64,000 bases of DNA, taken from assembly GCA_036244855.1 (NCBI GenBank), contig BQKZ01000015.1:148784-212783 (forward strand). Reading direction: 5' to 3'. Below, piece by piece: positions 38,001 to 52,400 of this stretch. Under the pieces are notes generated by a model that searched no databases, had not been told where the DNA came from, and saw nothing but the letters and a program-made list of their open reading frames with translations. The stretch comes from Temnopleurus reevesii (taxonomy: Eukaryota > Echinodermata > Echinoidea > Temnopleuroida > Temnopleuridae). Made by a program: the position numbers and the translations under genes. Position 1 is the first letter of the stretch; the number at the start of each line of letters is the position of its first letter.

Positions 38001-40904
38001 AAGCTCACGACTAAAGCGTCCATGTGTAACAGTCCCTTTAATGACGCTCATGCACATCAACCTAATGGGCGATGTTTCAACACTGAACTTCAACATCGCA
38101 GAAAGTACCCCAGTAATGGAATTTATTCGTTTTCCTTTAGTGCAGTGTGTGATATTGCACTTTTCATAATGACTACATCGGGGTATCATCTGCCATTTCT
38201 TTGAAATGATACAATTATGTATTTAATGTGTTACTTCTACTCAGATCTCTTCCTTTTTCTCATTTAGGTTATCAAGAAAAGCGTATGTCTAAAGGCCCAT
38301 ATTTTTCGGGAAGATTGGCACAAGACTGAACCCCTAAATCATCTTTCGCTGCTGCTGCTGCTGATGATGATGATACTTATTAAGCGGTATAATTGGGCGA
38401 TTGGGGCGAACGTGTTTACAAATATTTTAACTCGTTAGCAAGCCTTTGACCCGAGTTTGCTTTCAATTTCATATCACTTTTCATTTTTTTCAAGGCTCAC
38501 GCCCGAACATAATTATCCGGATCGGCCTAAATCTAACTTTGTACCTAATTTAAATTGATGGTTCTTTTAACATTCCAAGTAAATATTTTACTCAAGATTT
38601 TCACCATAGAAAAGTTACATTGCACGCCTGACGTCAGTAATACAATTACAGATATTCATGTTCTTTCTCATCTTGAAAATTATGAATCTAGAAGTAATTC
38701 ATATAAGCTATTAAAGCAAAACTGCATTTTTTCCGCGTTTCATTTTGTTAATAATGTTGATTTTAGATTTATGCCGCTATATGGTCTGAAATAATGATAA
38801 AAAAACATCCTATGCGATTTTAGTTTTCTTTCTCACTATATGTTGCCGTACTCTTATATTTGAGTCTACACAAAAGTATATCATCTCGTACAAAACTCTA
38901 AATCATACATATTAATGTAACTTTTAAGTTCGAACAGTCTAAAATCTAAAATGTCAAATTGATATTTAAAAGTTTGGACGAATTACAATATTTAAAAATG
39001 GTAAAACATCTTGATCACACTTGACCCAATCTTTTAGTGTCGTATCAAATATTTCTAAAGAGTAGATTAATCATTTTTAAAGGTTGACATTTCTCTAATT
39101 TTTCACATTTAGCTTTATCTTCAAAGAACCTATGGCTTGGTAAATTTAAATCACAAATGACTTCCTTATGAAAAATGTCAATTCAAACACAAATGTCCTC
39201 ATTGCTCTCAGCAAGATACCATGATAGAAGACGTACGTGTTTCACCGATGTAGCTCTGTATTGTATAGAAATTGTAGGCAGCTCAATAAAATCATATGTA
39301 TTGTATGCACATGACATTTTCTACATCTTTTTGTATAAATATGCAAACAAAAATCACATGCCATCTAGGTTTCAGGTCTCGAGGTGTTTATCTTTCTACC
39401 CCAGCTTAAAACATAGGCGGGTGAAAATCATGGTTATGAAAGCTTTGAAGTATGGTCCTCATTTCCTTTTAACTTTCGCCCGGATGATGATAGAAAGATC
39501 CTCTCTTGCGAAGTTTCTAGGAAATGTTTTCACATCCTTACAAGACGAACTTTAACGAGACGTGAAAGGTCTTATCATTTCTCATAGTTTTGTAATGTCC
39601 ATGTACATGGATTAAAAAAAAACAATGTCAGTGCTGAAGGGCAAGATAACAAAGTCAATTCAACGCTCGTAATTTACTTCATTAAACCATGAATCATTAA
39701 TCCTATGATTCCGGAATATATATTTTAAAAAAATGATTTAACCACACCAAACATAACATTCTTTTTTCCGTATAAGGCATTTAATCCTAAAGATCTAAAC
39801 TTGTAAATTTAGAGAGGATTAAACGACGATTGATTCATTTTCAACGAAAATCTTATTACACACAATGTGTACTATACACTAGCTAAACACAGACCAGTTT
39901 CTATGTTCTGGAATAACATTGACAATGTGGTTGAACATTGGCTTCTAGACATTCAGCCAGATTGATGGGCCAATCTAATGGAAACTCTGCCTTGATGTGA
40001 TTTATGTGATCTTTCAAAGGGGGTTGAACGATAAGACATGGCTGTTAAAGTCCGGTAGTCTCTTTATGGAAGCATGTGAAGAGTAGCTACTAGTTTAAAT
40101 GTATCTTCATACCAATATAAACAATCCCTATGTGTCTCATCTTCTTAGAAATAGATATTAACAATTGGTTTCCGGAAATAAAACTTCTCATCGCTTTGTT
40201 TAAAAGATGTAGAACTTCCTGTTCTCACATTGGGAGACATTCAGGAGATAAATCGTATTTTGCCTTGAAAGCTTCCTATTTTTTCTGATATACGTACCTT
40301 AAGATGAATTTTTGATTTCATGGAAAGTGTTGGAGTAAAGATGAAAAATTTATCATCATCGGACTTAAAGCCCCATGCAATAGTTCCTCACGAGAGTATA
40401 TATATAACGTCGGATTAGAAACATGTATGTGTGATCATTTTTTGTTCAATGTATAAATCACTTGGGTCATGAGACAATAACTTATCGATAATTATCTTTA
40501 CGTGTCCTGAGTACAAAAATAATGTAGTTTCTAGTGGATTTACGATTAGTGCTTATGCTTACAAATTAAAATGACAAGTTTGTATTATCTCATACTACAG
40601 GTGACTATCCACTATTCAATTCACTTTTTACATAGCTTTGATCAACTTGCGAAAAAAAAACAATGAAAGCCTTTTTTTAATCCTCTGAACAAAATATATT
40701 TGGTAAATCGTCAATAGGGTCATCTTCCCACGTGATTTTACGTTTAGAGGTATCTTTTGTCTTTCCACCCAACAAAATGATAAAGAACTCAGCATGAGAA
40801 GGATGAACATTCCAATCACAGATTCATAGATGGATTGTCCGTGAGACTCCCATTGAGACATTATTTCAAAGCATAATATCCTGTTTGATCAGAATGAGTA
40901 TATT
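35043..40904. other. Non-coding; CpG/ACGT-rich patch and small microsatellites
   Basis: No gene recognised. Frames such as 39175-39555 plus (126 codons) carry no motif. An ACGT-rich patch lies at 37560-37990, and adjacent CTG and ATG triplet runs lie at about 38348-38374. Confidence 0.55.
37560..37990. repeat. ACGT-rich degenerate repeat patch
   Basis: Ten ACGT tetranucleotides fall in about 430 bases of otherwise AT-rich DNA. Six of them lie within 37870-37985 as variants of ACGTATTT at irregular spacings. This could be the decayed internal array of a mobile element or a cluster of binding sites; the sequence alone does not decide. Confidence 0.5.
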
Positions 40905-41036
40905 CAGGGGCCTGTAACATAAAAGAGTTACGATTAATTTAAAATCTATCGCATCTTCATTGTACAGGTTTTGCCATAGACTTACGATTAATACTTATCG
41001 TAAGTTTAATTGCATCTTTTATGTTACGGGCCCCTG
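40905..41036. mobile_element. GGGGCC-TIR MITE, copy 1
   Basis: The element is 132 bp. The left end, CAGGGGCCTGTAACATAAAG, pairs with an inverted right end at 41016-41036 with one mismatch. A central TTTGCCATAGACT and ACGATTAAT blocks are shared with the copy at 56828-56980. No coding capacity and no clear target-site duplication. Confidence 0.85.
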
Positions 41037-43314
41037 ATCATACAAGTCGAATGATTACTTTAGGCATGGTAGGTCGAATTATCAGTAGTTATAATCTTGC
41101 GAATCTATCCTCCACTTCAATTCACCTGTTAGAAGATGATTATAAAGATATTCCACTAATCTAAAGTTATCTGCTTGGGAAAATGAACAACCTAAAAAAT
41201 GTCATGAGCGCTTCAGTGTGAGCAACACAGTACTCTTTCAACATGTTCAATATAATGGTTCAAATCAAAGTGTCTTCAACCAGAAATTTTACGTCAGTTT
41301 GATTACACTTTTCCAAGAAACAGTTAAAGGGTTAGTAAGGCATGTCATGCTATGCCATTGCCACTTTTCCTCACCATTGACTTGTAAAGAGCGTTCGAGA
41401 TCGGGGTATCATTACAAAGGACTGATTAGTGCCCTAAGGGGGGTAATGGTTGGGGTTCGATGTAAAGGATTAGGGTGATCGAGCTCTTCTACCATGTCAC
41501 TCAATTCATCTATGATTTCACCTCAAGTGCTTCTCAGACTATGGAGACACTGATCACGTGAACGATCATAATGCTCGTCATTCCCAGGGGCTCACTCAAA
41601 TCAGAAATAAAAAAATCATCAAGAAATTTTAATACACATGTAGATATAAAATGAAATGCCCACAACATTCCAGCTATTAGACCGTCAAGATGATATATAA
41701 GATACATTAATAACAGTTTCTAATATTAAGTCATTAACATTACAAAAAACAAATGTCGCGTTCTCCAGCGGAAAATTCGTTGGAAACTGGTTAAAAGAGA
41801 AACTTGTGGATATAAACTTCGCCTATTCTTTCAAAGTCATGGAACAAATTTATTAATTTCCGTTGTTGTTTAACATGTACTTCGACAGTAATCATCACGC
41901 GAATAGTTAAACAAAACTGAAATCAGACTTAATTACGCTGTCGGTAATTAAAGTGAAGTTGAATCATTATCAATGTGAACATTACCTTCGTGCGTCAGAT
42001 GACAATCCTTCCAATATTAGCCATTAAAAAGTCTCCCTTGTGTAATATTTCCAAATCGCCTGCTAAGAGATAACGATAGCCCACCTCTGGGGAATATCAA
42101 TGAAAAATAAAACGTGAATTAAAGATGAACATGACGCTACATTTGGAATAATAGGAAATTGAAGGCCCTTTCCGCGAAGATATGGAATACATAAATGACG
42201 TGAATCAAACACAAGAAGGGATCGATAACATATATGCAGAATTTATTGTAGCCGAAAGTGATGTCTTTGTGAAAAAAAATATATTGACACTTACACTCCT
42301 ACAATGTTGGGTTTACATGTTTGATCAAATATAAGAAAATCCTTTACCGTTAGGCGATTATCATTTCTTTTTGCTTCATGTGAACTTGCCTCGCTGATGT
42401 GATTAAATATTTATTCTTTGGTCAAATTGTCAGTGTTTGCATGTGTACTTTGCATCATCTTTTCCCAGTTATTATCAACATATGTGGAGTTTAATCGCTT
42501 ATCATTTTAAGAGATGGCTATGCTTTTGGGAGAAGCTGAATATATTGAAGTATTTTATGTCTGAAACTTTGACGACGTCTTATTGTCTAGTTTTGTGGAA
42601 ACACAATGCTGTTGATCAGCGTGCAGACTTCGTCGAGCGATTAGGTGTAGACATGGCAGGTGTACTCCTTTCTTTAGGTTTATAAAGCCGAGAAGAAGCT
42701 GAGATAACCTGACTAACATTAACATATGGCATTTCATCTGAAGGCCCAAAGGAATGAATTTCAAGGAAACATACGCTTAACATTTGAATTCAAGAGTACA
42801 TATTGTAAACCAAGGAAAGGAGACGATGTAGGTATTAATTGAGTTCCATTTCTATTCAGCCAGCCCGTTAATAATGGTAAGATGTGTACAATGTACAATG
42901 AGCTTCCACGCTATCAAGTTATTATCTTTACAGCGTTAACGAATCTTTTGTCGGACCCATCTGTTCAGGTGATGATTTGATGTTGATGGCATCATAAGTA
43001 CCGTACCTTTACCCACGGAAGCACTGCTTGAAGATGATCAATCTACTTGTCAATGACCGCGTGTCTGTCACCGTCTAATTCTTTCAATCTGACATTGTCC
43101 AATCAGAGACAAGAGAGAAATGGCTCCCTGGTGGCAGTCTTGCATTTGAGAATAGTGTAAAATTCTTACTCTGTCAGTCATGCGATATTGTGACCTGTAA
43201 AAGGTGTTGCCACCTTTCAGAATAGGTCTCTATCAATCCCATACGGGATAATGTGATTTTCATTTCAATATTCGTGCTGTGCATCCCTATATCTATTCAT
43301 CTCCCTCTCGCCCT

Positions 43315-43330
43315 CCCCCCCCCCCCCCCC

Positions 43331-43373
<43 letters not shown>

Positions 43374-43432
43374 TCTCTCTTTCTCTCTCTCCCTCCCTCC
43401 TCACATATTATGTCCCCTTCTATCTCTGTCTC
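43315..43432. repeat. C27 plus CT microsatellite ending at a join
   Basis: Twenty-seven C residues (43315-43341) are followed by CT repeats. Bases 43378-43432 are identical to 47600-47654. The identity ends exactly at the n at 43433, which suggests that the 55-bp stretch was placed here by overlap within simple sequence. Confidence 0.85.
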
Positions 43433-43433
43433 N
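43433..43433. other. Single-n contig join
   Basis: An isolated n lies immediately after a 55-bp segment that also occurs at 47600-47654. Confidence 0.85.
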
Positions 43434-46400
43434 TTTACTTTCTGTTTCCATCCTCCCTGCTCTCATTGTGCATGCAGGAGGCAAATTGTTTTGTCATTTT
43501 TCCTTACTTCTGCTAGTATTACAAATGGTGTTTTCATAACATATAATGCAATTTACCGTATGGTCGCTATCTAAAGAAGATATTAAAGTACTTTTACGAA
43601 ACGTGAGAATATGTGTACATTCAAAAGAATCGAACATATATAGAAGCACGACGTGATTTTAACTCATTATAACTACATGCGGTAGATTTGGATCTCAGAT
43701 CTGCCGAATGGGTCAAGTAGTTTTTAATTGTTTCATTTTATGATTTTATCTTTACTATGTCCGGCTACAAGCAATAGGATGCAAGCGAACATTTACGTTG
43801 GCACAACGTAAATCCCCCCCCCCCAGAAAAAAAGTCCATATATGAATACAAAAAAAGATGTAAATAGCACAAAACTAGTATTAGTATATGTCAATATAAA
43901 AACAGAATCAATTGAAGGAACTTTGTTTCATATCTACCTGTTAAACAATAATTTGCTTTCATTATGACTAGAGTCAATGCCTTCTTTATGTGAATAGGTT
44001 CAACATCAAATAATAAGCCCGCATCTCAAATATTGAATCACGTAATAAAATAGGATTCGCTGAGGGCGAATCAACTCATGGACGATACATTTCTGCCATG
44101 ACAATAATACTGAAACGTGCCTAATGGCGGTTATGTGAGATTTCAGCCTGTCGCAGATGTGATGCATCTTTCTCGCGACTGTCTCCAGATCGATCAAATC
44201 ATTTTATCCAACCTTGAGTGTTCAACGGCATGAAATAATGTCGAGATTTATTTCTCTAATTCATAGCAATTTGTTATGCTCTCTTTGATGGTAGCTCGAG
44301 CATTAAAAAATAATTTGGCATTTAACTTTTTGTGCGATAAAACAGATCATCTATCATAATCGTTCACAATGTATCGCAATAATTGAAAAGGTTGCACACA
44401 TTATACTTTTACGTACAATATAATAAAGTTTCTGTATGTGCAAATATATATCACGAGCAATGAATTAGGAACAAATTTGTACATGAAATAAAAGCTTCCT
44501 TAAGAGTGTCTTTCCTAACACCATCAGACATGCATGCTGATATGAAAAGCTAAAGCTATATATGCTAGCAGGCTGTATCATATTGCCCCAAACATTTTAC
44601 GCTAATGAAGCACAATCCTAGGGCGTTAAGCAGTGATAACTGACACTTGAGTTACATGTTGTAATCTCCAGTGGAGGCTTTAAGTTACCCGAATGAATAG
44701 ATCGGTACTATAAATCTAGGACGCCTCATAACACCAAATTATCAGGCTGGTCTACTCACCATTCCAGGCGACAGCATACGCATATAGTGTACATAAAGGC
44801 ACTGGCTTTATTACTTATCTCAAAGCAAGGAAAAATATATAATTTCTAAATTTCAAGACGGAAAATAGTAGGATAGCCCCCAACGTATAAGTGTTCAAGT
44901 TCTTAAGCTCTATCGGGATCATCACCTAAATCTTCAATTTCACGTAAGGATTGTTAAAGGAATTTTTAGTATGGCGTGTGTTAGGTTTTTAAAGACATGA
45001 GTTAGGATAAGATTTTGCTTTAACATGGAAAGTGTTTCTGACTTTTATTTGCAAATCTATGACAAAAAAGTCACGGAGTAACAGAATTTAATCAAATCGG
45101 AAGATTCATAAACTATATTTGGGTTTTTCAGAGGCAATCTCTCTTTCTACCTCTCTCTCTCTCTCTCTCTCTCTCTATTCTTTTTTACTCCGTTTCCAAT
45201 CTTTTCCTCAATCTTTATTTCTTTCTTCTTTATTCCAACTATTCTCTTTTGGCAGAAACCAAAGAAGCTTTGTTCACGACCCATCCATCTTGAACTACTT
45301 GATGGTAGCCGATTTTAACCGAAAAGATTCTTGCTCACTTTCAAGTGTCTTTGCGATACTTCCTTCAATCTCGTCTTTCTTTGTAAAGTTTCAAGCCTTG
45401 TCAAGTGGGAGCTTAAGTCATATAACTCGACTAAGGAGCTTCTCACCGTATGTTGACTGGTTCTTTTAATAAAGGACGGTGGTGCATATTTTCATGCAAT
45501 TAAGTGTTAATGATGAAAACACATGATCAAAAATATTATTAGTTCATTATGGGTTGAAGCCTCATTAAAGTGTTCTAGTTAATTTAGAAACTAAATTGGG
45601 ACTAAAATAAGGTTAATCACAAGCATCCATCCATTACATTACATTAAACTAAGAATAATGATAGTATTTTTGTTATGATTAAGGATATTATAGCAAAGGA
45701 AATTTACAGTGAACAGATGCAAAGTCATTCCACATTGACATGTTTTTGCATATTTTACATTATGACTTCTGGCATGGTTTATATATATAGTATGATTCAT
45801 TGCTTAGGGCAGTACACTATATAAGCAAGCTTTTGTATAAGTCCATGTAAATACTCTAAATTAAGAGAGAAAAAACAATGAATAAAAGATGGAGAGCTAA
45901 ATAATTAACCATTCGTTATCAGTTGTAAAAATGGAACGTGGTGAGTTTTCATCTGTTAACTTATTAAATAAGTATTAAAAAATGCTACAGACATGCGACA
46001 TTTTATGATTACTAAAAAACAACTAAATATTCTCAAGAAAATATCGTCCAGTGAAAATAAATAACAATATTGTTCTAATCAATAATTGCATAATTCGAAA
46101 AGTAGCACGTGCTTCTCGTGTGCTAATGCAACACTCGAATGAATAGCGTTCAAGGAATCGGCCGCCACGCCTCACTTTTTTTTTATCTTTTCCATACATA
46201 TCCCATAATTTATTTTTCCTGTTTTATCTGTATTTTGATATCGTGATATGTTTGTTATATGGAGACCTTAGGGCTCCAAACATTTCAAGCTCTTATGTTT
46301 ACGCCCTAGCCCTTCTATATCTCATTTAGTTTAATTTGTGTGGAATACTAATGAATGATGTTATCGTAATACGCATTATCAGTTCGTCTGACGTATAAAT

Positions 46401-47557
46401 TAATGACATGCAGTGTGATATAGAAACCACTAAATTCAATCCAATTATCAATTTATTTGTAACAGATTTATCTACCAAATTGATACACGAAACCCTTGAT
46501 TTATTATTCATGATATATTGCAGGTAAGACGACATTACAAATGTATTGAAAGGGGCATTAGGTTCTTAAATTAATCGAAAAAAGGGTTGTTGAGCTGACC
46601 TTCGAATTCATACTCGGAATATTTTGTTCATATCACCCATAAGAAAAGGTCTGACGGCAGCAGATGAGAAAGGGCAACCGGATATTATCATCTTCAATAT
46701 ATATATTCTGATATGGATTGAGGTTTAGTAATGGAATGTCACGCTCTGCTTGTCAATATTACAATGACATCGGTCAACAACATCAGCGCTTCAAGTGTGT
46801 GTAGAGGAATTTAAGATGGATAGCCATCATATTTTTCATCTTCCCTGCTCTTTGAAGAGCTATTGACGAAGAGATGTACACAACTCTGCATTACTATAGA
46901 AGAAAATGATTATTGGCGGATAAATCAGTAATCTTTAGTTACAATATTTACTAACCATGCTAGCGGACAAGATAAAAATATCATCAAGATCAGAGACTAC
47001 AAAATATGTACGTCAATGAACTGATGTAAGACAGTAATATGATCCTGTAAGCTATAGACTGAGTTTTATACGACTCATTATTAGCCTGTTTTGGCTTTGT
47101 ATATTTTCGTCGTCATGAAAAAATAAGCGATGTTCATTTATACAGTGTCATATTCAAGAAAGTCATTGGCAAACTGAGAAGCATGATTACTCAATAACAA
47201 TTCTTTCTCTGTATGCTGATTGATGGAAAAAAAGAAAGAAAGAAACTTGTCTCCCGCATGTTTCAGAGAACGTGCATACAAATTTAATAAATAAGTTTCC
47301 CTCGTAGAGTTTATTTGTTGTGATTTACTTAATTCAAAACAATACAGAGAGTGATAAACGTTTAGAATGTCAGCAACGTGTATCTTTTATTTGAAATCTT
47401 TTTAATTTGCATACTTTGTTAGAGTCAGAGAGCTTTGAAAGGTTAGCATGACCTGTTAGCAAATGTTGTTTTTGTCTCCTGGTGGAGAGACGGTATACCT
47501 GTTTTGTTTTTGATTTGCTCATAAAATCGATGCGTTGACATTTGAAATGGTCCTTAG

Positions 47558-47654
47558 TCTTTCTTTCTCTCTCTCTCTCCCTCTCTCTCTCTCTCTCTTT
47601 CTTTCTCTCTCTCCCTCCCTCCTCACATATTATGTCCCCTTCTATCTCTGTCTC
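47558..47654. repeat. CT microsatellite with the twin of the 43.4 kb segment
   Basis: A CT-rich tract whose last 55 bases (47600-47654) equal 43378-43432. Here the sequence reads through without an n, so this is the more likely native location. Confidence 0.85.
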
Positions 47655-48082
47655 AAACTTTCTCAACAAAAGAGGTTTAGCTAATATTCATAACGGAATA
47701 ACATCGATGTGATGTATGGGACGGATCTACGGTAGATATGAACATGTTTTTTGCTTGCCATAATTATTCTAATTTCATGCAATTGAGAAGTATTTTTTAA
47801 ATTATTTCCTGATCGGGAGGGACAACTTTAACAAGATTTTATCATCATGAGTTTGATTCGAAATTAATTAGATATCTACAGTAGATATGAAAAAGCTTTC
47901 TGTCTGCCATAATTTAATTTCATTCAATTAAAAACTAATGATCAACTAATCAGGAGGGACAACGCTGAACAAGGTTTTTATCTTATGAGTTTGATTCTAA
48001 ATTCATTACATATATTTAATTGTATGGTATTATTGAAATAAACATAGAACGACATTTTGGTCTATGATCCCCTCCCATCCTT

Positions 48083-48130
48083 TTCTTTCTATTTTTCTCC
48101 CTTTCTCTCTCTTTCACTTTCTCTGTCCCG

Positions 48131-48165
<35 letters not shown>

Positions 48166-48280
48166 TTGCTCCCTCTCGCTCTCTTCTCTCACTCTCTCTC
48201 TCTCTCTATATATATATATATCCATCCACTTCATGATCTCTTTATCCCTCCATCTCTCTCTTTGTCTCTCTCTCTCTCAT
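48083..48280. repeat. CT/TA/CT microsatellite cluster
   Basis: Pyrimidine repeats to 48207, TA repeats at 48207-48220, then CT again at 48252-48280. The long Ser/Leu or Glu/Arg frames on both strands here are purely due to the repeat. Confidence 0.95.
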
Positions 48281-49127
48281 GATATTCAAATATGATCAAT
48301 TTTAAATATGGGCGCTACCCCGTGTACATTGATTGAATCAACGAAAAATTAACGAAACTTAAACAAACTGAACTGCACGAATTATGTTCCATTGCAATTA
48401 CAATGACGGTGTGCCTGTAGGGTAATTTGTGGTTCGTGTAAATCATTGAATTGATCGTGTTGTTCATTTCAAATGTTTAATTCCTTAGCAGAAATCTGGA
48501 GTGAAACATTCACGGTCGTTTAGGATTCGTTTGTCTGAATAGCCCATGGCTTCTTTATTAAAAGAAAACTGTCAGAATTAAGTACATGGGTGACACTTTG
48601 ATATAGTTTTATCATTGTGTCGTTGCGTTAAGTGGATGAAATTCCTTTTCTGTGATGTAAATACAGAGAGATTAACCGCCACAACAAAACAAAAAAAATC
48701 AAGCGCTACATTTATATGGCAGAATAAGGAAAAGAAAAAAAACACAAAAGTAAAATACGTTCTTTACATAATTCACTAATGAAAACAGTTAAGATAAATA
48801 TTGAGCCTATATAAAGGGTATGATATTAATCTTTTAAAAACGCGGTTGCAAAGTTTAAACCGGTTTTATATTCTATCTGAAATAAAGTTAATATCAAAAA
48901 CAAATCATGGGTCTCTAAGTTCACAATTTTGTTTGATCATACATTTTTAATGTTATTAACATTATCGTCATAGTAACTATCAATATTGTTATGAAAATCA
49001 TGTTTCTCATTATTGATACTATCATTATCATCATCGTCTCCACCAATTGTGGATATTTCGTTACACCCAATATAAAAAACAACGGACCAACAAGTCTCGA
49101 TTTTCTTTTACAATGCGTGGATGAATG

Positions 49128-49412
49128 CGCTGTCGTATAGTATAGTTCAGACTCTCGCCTGTAAACCATATTTAAGGTCGTAGGTTCAAATCCCAACCAT
49201 GGCGTTAATTTCCTTCAACAAGGAATTTATCCACATTCTGCTGCACTCAACTCAGGTGATGTAAACGGGTACATTGCATGAATATTCCTTTAAATGTCAC
49301 GTACGCTGGTGTACACCGGGCTAAAGCCAAGGTGATAATAATGCAAAAGCGCCTTGAGTACTCAGCAGAGTACTCAGGTAATTGCACATATTATTAGTAG
49401 TATTATTATTGA
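49128..49412 (+). mobile_element. tRNA-derived SINE
   Basis: The head resembles a tRNA gene with an internal RNA polymerase III promoter: an A-box-like TAGTATAGTTCAG at 49138-49150 and a good B box, GGTTCAAATCC, at 49183-49193. Next comes a conserved-looking body (TTTATCCACATTCTGCTGCA, then CAGGTGATGTAAACGGGTAC, then GCTAAAGCC-GGTGATAATAATGCAAAAGCGC) of a type I associate with echinoderm and other deuterostome SINEs. It ends in an ATT-rich tail. The tail resembles the LINE 3' end at 61020-61064, which could have supplied the machinery for its mobility. It has several mutations and is probably old and inactive. Confidence 0.85.
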
Positions 49413-52400
49413 TAATATCTAAGAGGAGGGATGTTTTTGTGGGGTTTTTTGTTTGTTTTTTTTTTCAGCCTAGACTGCCTGTTGGAGTTCCATGATTATT
49501 GAATAATGTTAATAGATGTCCATGAGTCATTATAAGTATAACTCTATGTGGATATAAGTTTTTAGCAAAAGGGTACGTTATAATTGCCAAATCCAATTCT
49601 TAAAACTACCTTAACATCTCTGCAGAAGACATTGGCAATCCATCTCCTTGGGGTACAGACTTTATGAACTCACATGCTGCTATGGTAGGTTAAATATTTT
49701 TAACTGTATACATTTCAAGATATTCCATGGCCCCATGTAAACTTTGTTGAATGGGCTATCCTGGTAATATATGAATGACTAAAACTAACAACACTAACAA
49801 ATAAGCTGGTTAAGAGAGTTTTGAATGCAGAATGATATAATCAAACAATATCCTTGCCAAGAAATCTATCAGGTACCTGTCACCAAGTACTTTTAATGAA
49901 TTAATTGAAAATGCAAAACTACACAGGGTTAAAAGAGTACTAATTACGCAAGTGTATACCGATCTATGTTGTACAAAACATGCGTACATAATTACGTTCT
50001 ATCTCTTAAGCCTTTTACGACTCTGCAGCCCAATTTTACAGGTTTTTTTCGCATTTGGTCTCAGATTTAACTCTTAATGAATGATAATCTCCCATTGCAA
50101 ACGTGAAAAAGAGTATTAATCATAACAAATAATAAACCCTCTATAAATATGACACAATTTTAGTTGCATATTAATCGCTTTGATATAGGGTCATCTAACT
50201 TCAAACTGGAAATATTCGGTTACGTTTCTTTTTCCCCTTCAAATATCAAGTTTTGTTTACTAACTAAACCTTTTTAGCCAACACAGTTTTTTTTATCGGA
50301 TTTCTCCTACAGGCCTTTATCTTAAGTCGTATTTTTATCCGTTAATCAGATCTTACTTTCCCATTTTTTTTTATATCGTAGAAAATGTCAAATTTCTTCC
50401 GCTACAACCGTTTCATCCCCAGATCATTTCGTCCGCCTCAGTTAAGATAGTTTCATAAAACGAGAAAATCGAATTCCAAGGTCTTTAAAGATATAATGAT
50501 GTTAGGCAAAACATGTATATATGTTAGGGTAGGGCTTCGTTCCAACCGAGTAATTTAAGTTAGATTAGTTCTTCATGAAGGTATTGCTAGCAGGGGGCTG
50601 GTAGGGCAAGCAGGTGTTTTCATGATTGTGTTGCAGCTCTTCAAATTTCAGCATGAATTCATTCACCCTCTAGCTACTGTCTCTTTGAAGATCTATGCTG
50701 ATCAATCGTGTCATTCGCTTACATGTTATTCTAGCTAGAAAACGGAAGTTTAAATGACTGTAGAATAGTCCCAGCTTAAAGGCGTCCGTCTATCTCTACT
50801 GAAGCGCGTATTTCTAAACGATAAACGTGGAACCAACCATGTAGTGATATGTTGTTAAATTACAAAAAGTGTGTTTGAAACATAAAAAACATATGGTATA
50901 AACCGTTTCCTTTGATAAAACAACAGATTTTATATTTTTCATACTTTCTTTCAAAATACGATATGTTAATCATCACATAGCGTGTAAGCCAGTTGAACAG
51001 GAAAACAGTAGTTGAGAGATGCATGTTACTGCAGAGAAACATATGATTGTAATGTTAAGGAAAGTGCATAAGACACTGCTTCGCTTATACCAAACTAAAA
51101 GAATAAACACACACATAAGAAATGCATAGACTGGTTAAGGGACGCATTCTACAAAAAGCTGGAGGACTCAATTTGTTATTATTCCTACATGTATTCAGGC
51201 CACGGATTCGAATCATAAAATTATTTCCTGTCGTTATCTTTTCGTCAGTCTGCAGGTCTTTTCTTCTTCTTTTTTTTTACAATTGTATTTGTAGCTGTTT
51301 AAATATTCGTTAAGTAAAGATATAGAATAATAACTTGTTCAGCGTAATGTCAATGAAGTTGGGTGTAAAAATTTTAATGATGAATTAGCCTTATTAATTT
51401 TAACTGACTAAATGTTTAGCACTTCATTCTGATTTTTTAGTTAATCTTACGACAACAATGTCAAAGGATGAATTAAAAGATAAGTTGAATCACTAAAATG
51501 CCCTATAAGCACCATCTCGGGGGCTTAATTCTTTTACACAAATATGCTCTTTACATGTATTCAACTTTAAACCAAATGAGCCAACAAACAGAGTGGTATC
51601 AAATCATTACTGCATGCATTTTCGACATGCTTTAAGCGTATAAACAAGAAAGTGATGAGAGGAAAATTAGATAATGGTGGTCATTTCAAATTTGACTTGT
51701 TCTTATCCTTGCGGCTATTTTATCAGTAGCCGCTTCTTTCTTCTGACCAACATTCCTATCCGGTTAAGTTTTAAGGCCAAAGGCTGACTCATACCTTTGC
51801 GTTTATAGCCAATGTCTGCCTAGCATCCATAACGCTCCGTCAATACAGAAATAAGCAGGAACAACGCTTACTTGATGGTAACACGTGCGTAAGTCTAGCG
51901 CTGGACGATTACCTCTTACGTCGGTCAAGCGTCTTTCCTCTGAATTTTGTTTTGCAAGGAGATATATAAACGCTGGGCAGAAATCAATTATAATTATAAG
52001 TGCGAGTGTGCTTTAATGGGGGTGTCGCACTAGGGCGTATACAAATTGTCCTACAGGGCTGGAATACCCTGATATTTTTCAACTCTGGAGAAACTCTAGT
52101 CGTATTTATAACGTGCGGGACATATTGTACAAAAATAAGAATATTTTTTTTAACAATTTAGTAAAATGTTTAAACGAATGCCCAGCGTATCCTAGGCGTT
52201 CACAATTATTTGGTGTGGTCTCATCTTGGCGTTACGACTTAGCGAATATACATCAAACGGTACGTAATGGATAACTGTTATATATGTTACGAGCACGATA
52301 AAAACACGATGGCACACGTCGGAAAATAAGCTTATTGTTCAATTGGAATCAGCATCGGTTCCATTTTTAATCCATCTTTTTAATAAAAATTTCTTGAAGT

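Larger units (their letters stand above)
41037..49127. other. Non-coding; several CT microsatellites and a join
   Basis: No gene recognised. Simple-sequence tracts lie at 43315-43400, 43814-43824 (C11), 45151-45177, 47558-47627, 48083-48220 and 48252-48280. A single n at 43433 is discussed separately. Reading frames over these tracts are low-complexity artefacts. Confidence 0.6.

Noticed and set aside
48921..49196. Minus-strand protein starting MGFEPTTL
   Set aside because: This is the antisense translation of the SINE B box, a well-known annotation artefact.
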